Of a DNA stretch of 64,000 bases, positions 41,220 through 51,398 are shown piece after piece (the first letter of the stretch is position 1; each line of letters begins with the position of its first letter). The translations under genes were made by a program, and so were the position numbers. The stretch covers positions 186,001 through 250,000 of the forward strand of contig NZ_JAHXZL010000007.1 of NCBI RefSeq assembly GCF_019429525.1. The letters are read 5' to 3'. The notes below the pieces were generated by a model. It had not been told where the DNA came from. It worked only from the letters and a program-made list of their open reading frames with translations, and made no database searches. Source of the stretch: Sphingomonas folli. Lineage in GTDB: Bacteria; Pseudomonadota; Alphaproteobacteria; Sphingomonadales; Sphingomonadaceae.

Positions 41220-42227
41220 GTGGCACGTTATCGCTCGCTCACCGCCGCGTTCCTCGCCGTCGCCGTCGCGGTGGCCTCCATCGCTCGGGCGGGGGCGCCC
41301 GCCGATCCGCCGCGGCCGCCGCCGTTGCCGAAGAACGAGCGCGTGGGTACCTGGCAGGCGACCGACGGCGGCGTGCAGGTCCCGCTCTGGCCCGCGACCG
41401 TCCCGCTGGCCAAGCCCGACAGCGGCGATCGCCCGGAGGGTACCGGCAATGGCACGGGGTTGGTCGGCGGCCGGCGCTGGCACTGGGCCAGCTATGTCAC
41501 GCGGCCGACGATGACGCTGTACCGTCCGAAGGGCACCAACAGCGGTACGGCGCTGCTGGTGCTGCCCGGCGGCGGCTTCGAGGTGGTCGCGATGGACCTG
41601 GAGGGCACCGAGGTCTGCGCCTGGGCGGTCCGCCAGGGCATGACCTGCGCGGTGCTCAAATATCGGGTCCCACAGGTCTGGCCGCGCGTGGGCGGGCAGC
41701 AGCGCCGCCCCGACGTGCTGCTCGGGCTGGAGGACGCGCAGCGCGCGCTCGGGATGCTGCGCGAGCGCGCCGCGGCCTATGGGATCGATCCGCACAGGGT
41801 CGGCGTGATCGGCTTCTCCGCGGGCGCCTATCTCGCCGCCAACATGAGCAACACCGAGGAGCGCACCTACGCGCCGACCGACGCCGCCGACCGCCCGTCG
41901 CCGCGGCCCGATTTCGCCGTGATCGCCTACACCGCGCGCATGCTCGACAACACCAAGGGGCGGAACAACCTGGAGCTCCGGCCCTGGGTCACGATCAGCC
42001 CGAAGGCACCCCCGACGCTGATCCTCCATGCCATGGACGATCCGACCGACGATATCCGCCAGCCGCTGGCCTATGCGCTCGCGCTCAACGACGCGGGCGT
42101 GCCGGTCGACCTGCGCGTCTACGCCAGGGGAGGCCACGCCTTCGGCCTGCGCCCGACGGCCGCGCCCGTGACGACGCAATGGCCCGGGCAGGTGCGGCAG
42201 TGGCTGCACGATCGCGGCATGCTATGA
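41220..42227 (+). CDS. Secreted alpha/beta-hydrolase (carbohydrate-esterase/BD-FAE-like)
   Basis: A 335-residue exported hydrolase. GTG 41220 follows GGGGAAGG and opens a signal peptide (SLTAAFLAVAVAVASIARAGA). Catalytic pattern: 'LLVLPGGGFEVVAMDLEGTEVCAW' (oxyanion), 'VIGFSAGAYLAAN' (nucleophile Ser), 'LHAMDDPTDDIRQ' (Asp) and 'YARGGHAFGL' (His). This layout matches xylan/carbohydrate acetylesterase-like and prolyl-oligopeptidase-related hydrolases. Substrate is probably an acylated sugar, by family analogy. Confidence 0.87.
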   Translation: MARYRSLTAAFLAVAVAVASIARAGAPADPPRPPPLPKNERVGTWQATDGGVQVPLWPATVPLAKPDSGDRPEGTGNGTGLVGGRRWHWASYVTRPTMTLYRPKGTNSGTALLVLPGGGFEVVAMDLEGTEVCAWAVRQGMTCAVLKYRVPQVWPRVGGQQRRPDVLLGLEDAQRALGMLRERAAAYGIDPHRVGVIGFSAGAYLAANMSNTEERTYAPTDAADRPSPRPDFAVIAYTARMLDNTKGRNNLELRPWVTISPKAPPTLILHAMDDPTDDIRQPLAYALALNDAGVPVDLRVYARGGHAFGLRPTAAPVTTQWPGQVRQWLHDRGML

Positions 42228-42257
42228 CCCGGCCGTCGCACTGATCGGATTTCGCCC

Positions 42258-42584
42258 GTGACACCGCGCACCTTCGCCGACTTCTGGCCTTATTACCTCC
42301 GCGAGCACGCGCGCCCCGTGACCCGCGGGCTCCATTATGCCGGCACCGCGCTCAGCTTCGCCGCCGCGGCCCCCGCGCTGGCTTTCGGCGGCTGGTGGTG
42401 GGCCGCCGTCCCGGTCGCGGGCTACGCCTTCGCCTGGGGCGCGCATCTCACGGTGGAGCGCAACCGACCCGCGACCTTCCGCCATCCCTTATGGTCGCTG
42501 CTCGCCGATCACCGCATGTTCTTCCTGTGGCTCGCCGGGCGGCTCGCGCCGCATCTCGCCAAGGCGGGGGTGGCGCGGCGATAG
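42258..42584 (+). CDS. Mpo1-like / DUF962 membrane protein
   Basis: A 108-residue protein. GTG 42258 starts MTPRTFADFWPYYLREHARP. The family layout is visible: 'FADFWPYYLREHARPVTRGLHYAGT', two hydrophobic helices, then 'GAHLTVERNRPATFRHPLWSLLADHRMFFLWLAG'. Yeast Mpo1 of this family is an Fe2+-dependent dioxygenase in 2-hydroxy fatty-acid alpha-oxidation; conserved His residues occur in 'LHYAG', 'GAHLTVE' and 'RHPLW'. Such a role would fit sphingolipid chemistry but is unproven here. Confidence 0.88.
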   Translation: MTPRTFADFWPYYLREHARPVTRGLHYAGTALSFAAAAPALAFGGWWWAAVPVAGYAFAWGAHLTVERNRPATFRHPLWSLLADHRMFFLWLAGRLAPHLAKAGVARR

Positions 42585-42630
42585 TTCTGCTCGCTTGCGC
42601 ATTGCCCCGCGGCTCCGCATCTAGCGCGCC

Positions 42631-43620
42631 ATGCATACCACAAGCGACACGCTGGCGCTGATCGGCAACACCCCGCTCGTGCGGCTCAAGGGGCCGAGCG
42701 AGGCGACCGGCTGCGACATCTTCGGCAAGTGCGAGTTCACCAACCCGGGCGCGAGCGTCAAGGACCGTGCCGCGCTGTTCATCGTCGAGGACGCCGAGGC
42801 GCGCGGCCAGCTCAGGCCCGGCGGCACGATCGTCGAGGGCACCGCCGGCAACACCGGGATCGGGCTGGCGCTGGTCGCCAACGCGAAGGGCTATCGCGTG
42901 ATCATCGTGATGCCCGACACGCAGTCCAAGGAGAAGATGGACACGCTGCGCGCGCTCGGCGCCGAGCTGGTGACCGTTCCCGCCGCGCCTTATTCGAGCC
43001 CGTGCCATTTCGTCCACACCTCGCGCCGGATCGCCGAGGAGACGCCCGGCGCGATCTGGGCCAACCAGTTCGACAATATCGCTAACCGTCGCGCGCATAT
43101 CGTCGGCACCGCCGAGGAGATCTGGGCGCAGATGGAGGGCCGGATCGACGGTTTCACCTGCGCGGTCGGCACCGGCGGCACCTTCGCCGGGGTCGGTCTG
43201 GGGCTCAAGGCCAAGGACGAGCGCGTCTGCATCGCGCTGAGCGACCCGCACGGCGCGGCGCTCTATGACTATTACGCCTGCGGCGAGCTGCGCTCGGAGG
43301 GCTCGTCTGTCGCCGAGGGGATCGGGCAGGGGCGCATCACCGCCAACCTCGAGGGCGCGCCGGTCGATACTCAGTTCCGGATCGCCGACCAGGAGGGGCT
43401 CGACTGGACCGAGCGGCTGCTGGCGGAGGAGGGACTGTGCCTCGGCCTCTCCTCGGGGATCAACGTCGCCGGCGCGGTGCGGCTGGCGCGGCAGCTCGGG
43501 CCGGGGAAAAGGATCGCGACGATCCTGTGCGACACCGGTTTCCGCTATCTCTCGACGCTCTATGACCCGGCGTGGCTGGCGAGCAAGGGACTGGTGCGGC
43601 AGCGACGTGACGCGGCGTGA
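42631..43620 (+). CDS. cysK: Cysteine synthase (O-acetylserine sulfhydrylase)
   Basis: A 329-residue PLP enzyme making cysteine from O-acetylserine and sulfide. It begins 'DTLALIGNTPLVRLKG'. The PLP Lys is in 'NPGASVKDRAALFIVEDAE', the substrate loop is 'EGTAGNTGIGLALVA', the phosphate-binding loop is 'AVGTGGTFAGVGLGLK' and the C-terminal region is 'LGLSSGINVAGAVRLARQLGPGKRIATILCDTG'. Length matches CysK. Probably monocistronic. Confidence 0.94.
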   Translation: MHTTSDTLALIGNTPLVRLKGPSEATGCDIFGKCEFTNPGASVKDRAALFIVEDAEARGQLRPGGTIVEGTAGNTGIGLALVANAKGYRVIIVMPDTQSKEKMDTLRALGAELVTVPAAPYSSPCHFVHTSRRIAEETPGAIWANQFDNIANRRAHIVGTAEEIWAQMEGRIDGFTCAVGTGGTFAGVGLGLKAKDERVCIALSDPHGAALYDYYACGELRSEGSSVAEGIGQGRITANLEGAPVDTQFRIADQEGLDWTERLLAEEGLCLGLSSGINVAGAVRLARQLGPGKRIATILCDTGFRYLSTLYDPAWLASKGLVRQRRDAA

Positions 43621-43660
43621 TCGACAGCGGCGCGACGATCGGTTAACGTCGCGCGACGAG

Positions 43661-43981
43661 ATGAAGGGTTCGCAGCGAAAGAAGGTGGCGGTCGAGCGCC
43701 AGCAGTCGGAACAGGCGCGCCAGCGCGTGCGGGTCGGCATGGTCGGTCTCGCCATGGTGGTGCTGCTGATCGGCGTGGCGAGCGCGATCTTCTCGACGGT
43801 CGACCGCGAGCGGCCCGTCGCGGTCGCCGGCGCGGCGCAGCCCGCGGTGGTGGTCAACATGAGCGTCCCCGGGCCGATCCCGACCGTGACGCCCACCAAC
43901 GAGCCGCTGGCCGAGCTCGGCGTCACCCCCGGCACCGCCAACACCCCGCCGGCCGAGAAGCCCGCGCCGCGCGCGCCGTGA
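43661..43981 (+). CDS. Single-pass membrane protein, unknown function
   Basis: A 106-residue protein starting at ATG 43661 (MKGSQRKKVAVERQQSEQAR). A basic cytoplasmic N-terminus is followed by one TM helix (about 28-50, 'VGMVGLAMVVLLIGVASAIF') and a Pro/Thr/Ala-rich extracytoplasmic tail. I recognise no family. Small anchors of this kind near the dcw operon are common but uncharacterised. Confidence 0.65.
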   Translation: MKGSQRKKVAVERQQSEQARQRVRVGMVGLAMVVLLIGVASAIFSTVDRERPVAVAGAAQPAVVVNMSVPGPIPTVTPTNEPLAELGVTPGTANTPPAEKPAPRAP

Positions 43982-44684
43982 GCGGCGGCGCGGCCGGGCA
44001 GGGGCGCATCCCATTCGCTTGAACTCCCGGCCTGCTCCCGCGAACTCCCAGCGTGGTCCCGCGCACGCAGGAGCCCAGGGGCGCGAGGGCCGCGCCTTCA
44101 GCGCTAGGCTCCAACGTGCGCCGGAGCACGGGTCGGCTCCAACGCACCGGGTCTCGACGCCGGGGGACGGGAGAGTGGTCGCGCGCGTGCGAGATGGCGT
44201 CCGGGGACGATCGCTAGGGCGAGCTCATCCCCCTACCGAAGCGACGCCGGGATGACGCCGGTGGCTGACGTCACGCCATCGCCGGTCCTGCCGCGCCATC
44301 TCGCCGCGTCGGAGCGCAGGGTACGGCCTCGCGCACACGTACCGGCATCGTCTCAGTCCGTCCCCCGATCGTGCCCGCGTTCTCCCCGACCTTCCCGGGG
44401 AGATCCGGGGAAAGCGCGCCAGCGCCCCCCGCGCGTCCCGAGTCTCACCCCCGCTGACGCCCGCTCGCGACCACCGCCCCCATCATAGCGCACGGAAGCG
44501 GGGGTAAAATCCGGTATTTCCCCGGCTGTCCCCGAAAATCCCTTCTCTTCCCCACTTAACCCTGATACGTACTCGCTACGACATTGGGGGCAGGACCACT
44601 GTTGTTTGCTGACGGGCAACGTCGGCGGGCGGTGATGGCCGTCCGTCGAAACAGGAGGTCGTGCGCTCCGAGTGCGAGGTGGGC
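43982..44684. other. Intergenic region upstream of the dcw operon (~700 bases)
   Basis: No gene that I can support. 44030-44125 contains degenerate inverted segments related to the 'CCCGCG...CGCAGGAGCC' type of repeat. 44381-44416 has nested CCCC/GGGG inverted repeats. 44519-44553 carries the MraZ-box-like array. The dcw promoter must lie near 44550-44650. Confidence 0.55.
44519..44553. promoter_or_regulatory. Putative MraZ operator: four TCCC(C/T) repeats at 10-bp spacing
   Basis: TCCCC starts at 44519, 44529 and 44549 and TCCCT at 44539, giving four direct repeats exactly 10 bp apart (GGGGA/AGGGA on the other strand). MraZ octamers bind three or more G-rich direct repeats with 5-base spacers upstream of their own operon in other bacteria, so this is a strong candidate autoregulatory site. 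The exact orientation relative to the E. coli box is reversed. Confidence 0.6.
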
Positions 44685-45185
44685 GTGGCAGACAGGGTGG
44701 ACTATCAGGGAAAGGGGCTCGGTCTTGTCGACGACAAGGGCCGTGTCGCGATTCCCAACACCCTTCGCGCGATGCTCGCCAAGAACGCCCCGCGCGACGA
44801 CGGCAAGGACGGCGGCACCGTCATCATCGCGCCGCACCCCGAACATCGCTGCCTGATCGCCTATGACCCCGGCTTCGTGCCGTTCTGGAAGACCCGGCTG
44901 GAAGCGCTCGACGCCGCACAGTTCGAGCGGACCGGCAAGGTCGACTATAACATCCTCGACCGCGCCGGCGGCGCCGAGCCGCTGCCGTTCGACGGCTCGG
45001 GCCGCTTCATCATGCCCGCCTTCGAGCGCCGCTACGCGCGGATCGCGGGCGCGGCGGTGTTCCTGGGCGCGTTCAACTGGATCACGATCTGGGCGCCCAA
45101 CATCCTGCTCGAGACGCCCGACATCGACCCCTTCCTCAGGGAATATGTCGAGTTCGCCTGCGAGGAGAAGGGGATCGCGCTATGA
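44685..45185 (+). CDS. mraZ: Transcriptional regulator MraZ
   Basis: About 166 residues. GTG 44685 ([20 protein letters not shown]) fits the family N-terminus and has GAGGTG upstream; GTG 44661 is an alternative but its AGGAGG is too close. Two SpoVT/AbrB-like half-domains: '[17 protein letters not shown]' and '[35 protein letters not shown]'. MraZ is the DNA-binding autoregulator at the head of dcw operons. Its stop overlaps the rsmH start (ATGA). Confidence 0.92.
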   Translation: MADRVDYQGKGLGLVDDKGRVAIPNTLRAMLAKNAPRDDGKDGGTVIIAPHPEHRCLIAYDPGFVPFWKTRLEALDAAQFERTGKVDYNILDRAGGAEPLPFDGSGRFIMPAFERRYARIAGAAVFLGAFNWITIWAPNILLETPDIDPFLREYVEFACEEKGIAL

Positions 45186-46162
45186 TGAGCGAGACCGCCC
45201 CGATCGCCGGCCCGGCCCCCGGCCCCGCCGCCGCGCCGCACGTGCCCGTGCTGCTCGCGCCCGTGCTCGCCGCGCTCGCCCCCGCCCCCGGCGAGCGCCA
45301 CGTCGACGCGACCTTCGGTGCCGGCGGCTACACGCGCGCCCTGCTCGCCGCCGGCGCCGAGGTGATCGCGTTCGACCGCGACCCGGACGCGATCGCGACC
45401 GGCCGCTCGCTCGCGGCCGACGCGCCGCGACTGACGATGGTCGCCGCCACCTTCTCGTCGCTGGCCGAGGAGCTGGAGACGCGCGGTCTCGCCCCGGTCG
45501 ACGGCGTGACGATGGACATCGGCGTCTCGTCGATGCAGCTCGATCGGCCCGAGCGCGGCTTCTCCTTCCAGGGCGACGGCCCGCTCGACATGCGGATGAG
45601 TCAGGAGGGGCCGTCCGCCGCCGATTTCCTCAACACCGCCGACGAGGAGGCGATCGCCGACGTGCTCTACCGCTACGGCGAGGAGCCCAAGTCGCGCCGG
45701 ATCGCGCGCGCGGTGGTGGCGGCCCGGCCGCTGACCACGACCGCGCAGTTCGCCTCCGTGGTGCGCCGCGCGCTCGGCCATCGCCCGCACGACAAGAAGG
45801 ATCCGGCGACGCGCGCCTTCCAGGCGGTGCGGATCCACGTCAACGGCGAGCTGGACGAGTTGGAGCGCGGCCTCGCCGCGGCGGAGCGCGTGCTGCGCCC
45901 GGGCGGGCGGCTCGCGGTGGTGAGCTTCCACTCGCTCGAGGACCGAATCGTCAAGCGCTTCCTGCGCGACCGCGCGGGCGCGGCGCCGGGCGGCTCGCGC
46001 CACCTGCCGGCGACGGCGCCGGCGCGCGCGGCGACTTTCGAGATGATCGGGCGCGCGCAGCGCGCCGACGAGACCGAGCTGGCGGCGAACCCGCGCGCCC
46101 GCTCGGCGACGTTGCGCGCGGCACGGCGGACGGCGGCGGCGGCTTGGGTAAGGGAGGCGTGA
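45182..46162 (+). CDS. rsmH: 16S rRNA (cytosine-1402-N4) methyltransferase
   Basis: A 326-residue SAM methyltransferase (MraW/RsmH). '[39 protein letters not shown]' is the SAM site, '[20 protein letters not shown]' the catalytic Asp-rich loop, '[29 protein letters not shown]' the late signature. It methylates C1402 of 16S rRNA at the P site. It overlaps mraZ by four bases. Confidence 0.97.
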   Translation: MMSETAPIAGPAPGPAAAPHVPVLLAPVLAALAPAPGERHVDATFGAGGYTRALLAAGAEVIAFDRDPDAIATGRSLAADAPRLTMVAATFSSLAEELETRGLAPVDGVTMDIGVSSMQLDRPERGFSFQGDGPLDMRMSQEGPSAADFLNTADEEAIADVLYRYGEEPKSRRIARAVVAARPLTTTAQFASVVRRALGHRPHDKKDPATRAFQAVRIHVNGELDELERGLAAAERVLRPGGRLAVVSFHSLEDRIVKRFLRDRAGAAPGGSRHLPATAPARAATFEMIGRAQRADETELAANPRARSATLRAARRTAAAAWVREA

Positions 46163-46164
46163 GG

Positions 46165-46848
46165 ATGGCGGCGATGTATCGGTTGAAGGGGCTGGGCTGG
46201 CTCACCAGCTGCGCGATGGTGGCGATCGGCTTCTATCTCGTCTCCTCACAGGTGGCGGCCGAGCGCAAGCGCGTCGAGCAGCTCGACCGCAAGATCGTCG
46301 GCGCCGAGCGTGACATCCGCGCGCTGGAGACCGAGTTCGACGTGCGCGCCAACCTCGCCCAGCTCGAGCGCTGGAACGGCGACACGCTGGCGCTGACCGT
46401 GCCGACCGCGGCCCAGTTCGTCCGCGACGAGGCGGCGCTCGCCGCGCTGTCGCCCAACCAGCCGGTGCCCGCGCCGCTGCCGGGCGCCGCCGCCCCGGTG
46501 CAGACCGCGCAGCTGATCGTCCCCGCCGCCGCGCCCGTCCCCGCGCCCGTGACGCTCGCCGCCGTCGCCCCGGTCGCCGCCGGCTCGGCGTCGGTCGCCC
46601 CCGTTCGCACCGCCCCCGCCACCGTCCGAACCGCGGCCGCCGCGCCGGTCGCGACGGTGAAGGTGGCGGCGGCGAAGCCGGTCGCCGCTCCCCGCCTGAC
46701 CCCGGCGGCGGTGGCGGCGGCCGCACCCGCTTCTGCCTCCGCCGCGCGCGCCGCCAAGGTGGCGATGCTCGACCGCGCGCTGCTCAGCGAGACCACCGTC
46801 GGCGACCTGCTCAGCCGCGCCCGCACCGAGCGCGGTCGGCTGCGGTGA
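46165..46848 (+). CDS. ftsL: Cell-division protein FtsL with long C-terminal tail
   Basis: A 227-residue bitopic membrane protein. ATG 46165 has GGGAGG seven bases upstream. TM helix 'LGWLTSCAMVAIGFYLVSS' is followed by a coiled coil (about 30-66, 'ERKRVEQLDRKIVGAERDIRALE') and the FtsL-like 'ANLAQLERWNGDTLALTVP'. Beyond residue ~105 is a ~100-residue Ala/Pro/Val-rich tail, which is long for FtsL, ending in a helical 'TTVGDLLSRARTERGRLR'. The first ~100 residues fit FtsL, part of the FtsQLB divisome subcomplex. It overlaps ftsI (GTGA). Confidence 0.88.
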   Translation: MAAMYRLKGLGWLTSCAMVAIGFYLVSSQVAAERKRVEQLDRKIVGAERDIRALETEFDVRANLAQLERWNGDTLALTVPTAAQFVRDEAALAALSPNQPVPAPLPGAAAPVQTAQLIVPAAAPVPAPVTLAAVAPVAAGSASVAPVRTAPATVRTAAAAPVATVKVAAAKPVAAPRLTPAAVAAAAPASASAARAAKVAMLDRALLSETTVGDLLSRARTERGRLR

Positions 46849-48560
46849 CCGCACTCGTCGCCCGTCCGGTCCGCGGCGCGCGCGCGGGCGACCAGCGCCA
46901 GCAGCTGCTTGCTACCCAGCACCTGCGGCTGATGGTGCTGATGCTGCTGTTCGCGGCGGGTGTGATGGTGGTGATCGGGCGGCTGACGCTGCTCGGCGTC
47001 GTCGCCGGCAGCGAGCGCGGTGCCAGCGTCGCGGCGGCGGTGCCGCGCGGCGACATCGTCGATCGCAACGGCGCGCCGCTGGCGCGCACGATCGACGCCT
47101 GGACGATCGGCGTCCATCCCAAGAAGCTGATCGGCGACCCGTCCGAGATCGCGCGCAAGCTCGCCGAGCTGATGCCCGAGAAGGGCGACCAGTCCTGGTT
47201 CTACGCGCAGATCACCAAGCCGGTGAGCTTCACCTATCTCCAGCGCCGCGCCAGCCCCGCGCTGGTGGAGGCCGTGAACGCGATCGGCGAGCCCGGCATC
47301 GTGTTCGAGCGCGAGACCCAGCGGCTGTACCCGCAGAGCACGCTCGCCGCGCACGCCCTCGGCTTCATCAGCGGCGGCCATGGCATGAGCGGGATCGAGC
47401 GCGCGCTCGACGATCGCCTGACCAACCCCGCCACCGTCGGTCAGCCCGTCGCACTGTCGCTCGACACGCGCGTCCAGGCCGCGCTGGAGAGCGAGCTCGG
47501 TCGCGCGATGACCACCTTCTCGGCGCGCGGCGGGGGGGGCATCGTGCTCGACGTCCACACCGGCGAGGTGCTGGCGATGGTGTCGCTGCCGACCTTCAAC
47601 CCCAATCGCGTCGGCATGTCGGGCACCGACCAGCTGCGCAACCTGACCACGCAGAGCGTGTTCGAGCTGGGCTCGACCTTCAAGCCGATCACCATGGCGA
47701 CCGCGATCGACACCGGCGTCGTCACCTCGATGGAGACGCGCTTCGACGCCACGCACCCGCTCCAGGTCGGCCGCTACACGATCCACGACGAGCGCGGCGA
47801 CCCGAAGCGCTGGCTCAACATGGCGGAGACGCTGATCTACTCGTCCAACGTCGCCACCGCGCGCGTCGCCGATGAGATCGGCCAGCAGCGCATGGAGACG
47901 ATGTTCCGCAAGCTGGGCTTCGACACCCGCCCGGACATCGAGGTGCGCGAGAAGGGCCGCCCGCTGTGGCCGAGATATTGGGCGCGCACGACGACGATGA
48001 CGACCGCCTTCGGCCACGGCATCGCGGTGACCCCGCTCCACCTCGCCAACGCCTATGCCGCACTGGTCAACGGCGGCACGTGGCGCCCCGCCACCTTGCT
48101 CAAGCTGCAGCCCGGCCACGCCCCGGTCGGCCGCCGCGTGATCAGCGAGGCGACCAGCGCGCGGATGCGCCAGATGCTGCGGCTGGTCGTGATGCGCGGC
48201 ACGGGTCGCAAGGGTGACGCGCCGGGCTATCGCGTCGGCGGCAAGACGGGTACCGCGGAGGCGGCGGTGGCGGGCGGCTACGACCGGTCGCGCAACGTCG
48301 CCACCTTCGTCGCGGCGTTCCCGATGGATGCGCCGCGCTACGTCGTGCTGGCGATGCTCGACTCGCCGCAGGGGACCAAGGAGACGTTCGGGTGGAAGAC
48401 CGCAGCGTGGAACGCCGCCCCGGTGGTGGGGCGCACGATCGCGCGGGTCGGCTCGCTGCTCGGCGTGGTGCCCGACGACCATCGCGACGTCGACGTCTCC
48501 GATATCCTGCCGACGCTGTGGCAGGGCGAGGACGATGCGCCCAAGAGCGGCGGCCAGTGA
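46845..48560 (+). CDS. ftsI: Septal peptidoglycan transpeptidase FtsI (PBP3)
   Basis: A 571-residue class B PBP. N-terminal TM helix (about 28-55), PBP dimer domain 'AAVPRGDIVDRNGAPLARTI', then transpeptidase domain with SxxK 'GSTFKP', SxN 'SSN' and KTG 'GGKTGTAEA'. All catalytic motifs are intact. It crosslinks septal peptidoglycan with FtsW. It overlaps ftsL (GTGA) and is 10 bases before murE. Confidence 0.97.
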   Translation: MTALVARPVRGARAGDQRQQLLATQHLRLMVLMLLFAAGVMVVIGRLTLLGVVAGSERGASVAAAVPRGDIVDRNGAPLARTIDAWTIGVHPKKLIGDPSEIARKLAELMPEKGDQSWFYAQITKPVSFTYLQRRASPALVEAVNAIGEPGIVFERETQRLYPQSTLAAHALGFISGGHGMSGIERALDDRLTNPATVGQPVALSLDTRVQAALESELGRAMTTFSARGGGGIVLDVHTGEVLAMVSLPTFNPNRVGMSGTDQLRNLTTQSVFELGSTFKPITMATAIDTGVVTSMETRFDATHPLQVGRYTIHDERGDPKRWLNMAETLIYSSNVATARVADEIGQQRMETMFRKLGFDTRPDIEVREKGRPLWPRYWARTTTMTTAFGHGIAVTPLHLANAYAALVNGGTWRPATLLKLQPGHAPVGRRVISEATSARMRQMLRLVVMRGTGRKGDAPGYRVGGKTGTAEAAVAGGYDRSRNVATFVAAFPMDAPRYVVLAMLDSPQGTKETFGWKTAAWNAAPVVGRTIARVGSLLGVVPDDHRDVDVSDILPTLWQGEDDAPKSGGQ

Positions 48561-48570
48561 GGCGCGCGCG

Positions 48571-50007
48571 ATGAGGCTCTCCGCGCTCCTCGGCGATGAC
48601 GCCGCCGACGCCGGGACTGCCGCCGACGCGACCGTGACCGGCTTCGCGATCGACCATCGCAAGGTCGCGCCCGGCAACGTCTTCGGCGCGTTCGAGGGGC
48701 TGCGCGTCAACGGTGAGGACTATATCGACGCCGCGGTCGAGGCCGGCGCGGTGGCGGTGGTGGCACGCCCGGGCGCGCGCGTCGTGGGCGCGCTCCACCT
48801 CGCCGACGACAATCCGCGGGAGGCCTTCGCCCGGCTCGCCGCGCGCTTCTACGCACCTTTCCCCCCGACCGCGGTGGCGGTGACGGGGACCAACGGCAAG
48901 ACCTCGACGGTGGAGATGACGCGCCAGCTATGGCGCATGGCGGGGCATCACGCCGCCTCGATCGGGACGCTCGGCGTCACCACCGCCGACGAGCGCGTGG
49001 TCACCGGGCTGACCACGCCCGACGTCGTCACCTTCCTGTCGAACGTCGCCGGGCTGGCGCGCGAGGGCGTCACGCACGTCGCCTTCGAGGCGTCGAGCCA
49101 CGGGCTCAGCCAGTATCGCACCGAGGGGCTGCCGGTGCGCGCCGCCGCCTTCACCAATCTGGGTCGCGATCACCTGGACTATCACGGCGACATGGCGGCC
49201 TATTTCACCGCGAAGCTACGGCTGTTCGCGCAGGTGCTCAGCGACGACGGCAGCGCGGTGGTCTGGGCCGACGACCCCCAGTCCGAGCGCGTGATCGACA
49301 TCGCGCGCGAGCGCGGCAACCGCGTCGTCACGGTCGGCGAGCACGGCGACGACCTGCGGCTGGTCGAGCGCGTACCGACGCTGCTGGGACAGGGGATGGT
49401 GATCCGCGCCGGCGGCGTCGACCATCGCGTCCAGCTGCCGCTGATCGGCGGCTATCAGGCGGCCAACGCGCTGATCGCCGCGGGGCTGGTGATCGCCACC
49501 GGCGGCGACGTGGCGGCGTCGATCGCGGGGCTGGCGCGGCTCCAGCCGGTGCGCGGGCGGCTCGAGCGCGCCGCGATCACCGCCAGCGGCGCGCCGGTCT
49601 ACGTGGATTACGCGCACACGCCCGACGCGATCGAGGCGGCCTGCGCCGCGCTGCGCCCGCACGTCGCGGGGCGGCTGATCCTGGTGGTGGGCGCCGGCGG
49701 CGACCGCGACCGCGGCAAGCGCGAGCCGATGGGGCAGGTGGCCGCGGCGTCGGCCGACGTGGTGATCGTCACCGACGACAACCCGCGCTCGGAGGACCCG
49801 GCGGCGATCCGCGCCGAGCTGCTCCAGGGTGCGCCGGGCGCGCGCGAGATCGGTGACCGCCGCGCCGCGATCGCCGCGGCGCTGCGCGAGGCGGCGGCGG
49901 GCGACATCGTGCTGATCGCGGGCAAGGGCCACGAGCAGGGCCAGATCGTCGGCAACCTGGTGCTGCCGTTCGACGACGTCGCGGTGGCGCGCGAGATGGC
50001 GGCGTGA
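48571..50007 (+). CDS. murE: UDP-MurNAc-L-Ala-D-Glu:meso-DAP ligase MurE
   Basis: A 478-residue Mur ligase. ATP loop 'AVAVTGTNGKTSTVEMTRQL', central 'FEASSHGLSQYRTEGLPVRAAAFTNLGRDHLDYHG', C-terminal 'YVDYAHTPDAIEAACAAL', 'DNPRSEDPAAI' (meso-DAP-specifying DNPR) and 'AGKGHEQGQ'. It adds meso-diaminopimelate to the stem peptide, consistent with a Gram-negative wall. ATG 48571 lies 10 bases after ftsI. Confidence 0.97.
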   Translation: MRLSALLGDDAADAGTAADATVTGFAIDHRKVAPGNVFGAFEGLRVNGEDYIDAAVEAGAVAVVARPGARVVGALHLADDNPREAFARLAARFYAPFPPTAVAVTGTNGKTSTVEMTRQLWRMAGHHAASIGTLGVTTADERVVTGLTTPDVVTFLSNVAGLAREGVTHVAFEASSHGLSQYRTEGLPVRAAAFTNLGRDHLDYHGDMAAYFTAKLRLFAQVLSDDGSAVVWADDPQSERVIDIARERGNRVVTVGEHGDDLRLVERVPTLLGQGMVIRAGGVDHRVQLPLIGGYQAANALIAAGLVIATGGDVAASIAGLARLQPVRGRLERAAITASGAPVYVDYAHTPDAIEAACAALRPHVAGRLILVVGAGGDRDRGKREPMGQVAAASADVVIVTDDNPRSEDPAAIRAELLQGAPGAREIGDRRAAIAAALREAAAGDIVLIAGKGHEQGQIVGNLVLPFDDVAVAREMAA

Positions 50008-50027
50008 GCGGGGTGGTGGAGCGTGGC

Positions 50028-51398
<1,371 letters not shown>

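Noticed and set aside
44019-44488. Two short open frames upstream of mraZ
   Set aside because: They have low-complexity Pro/Arg/Ser composition, overlap inverted repeats and lack ribosome-binding sites. The region is better read as repeat plus promoter DNA.
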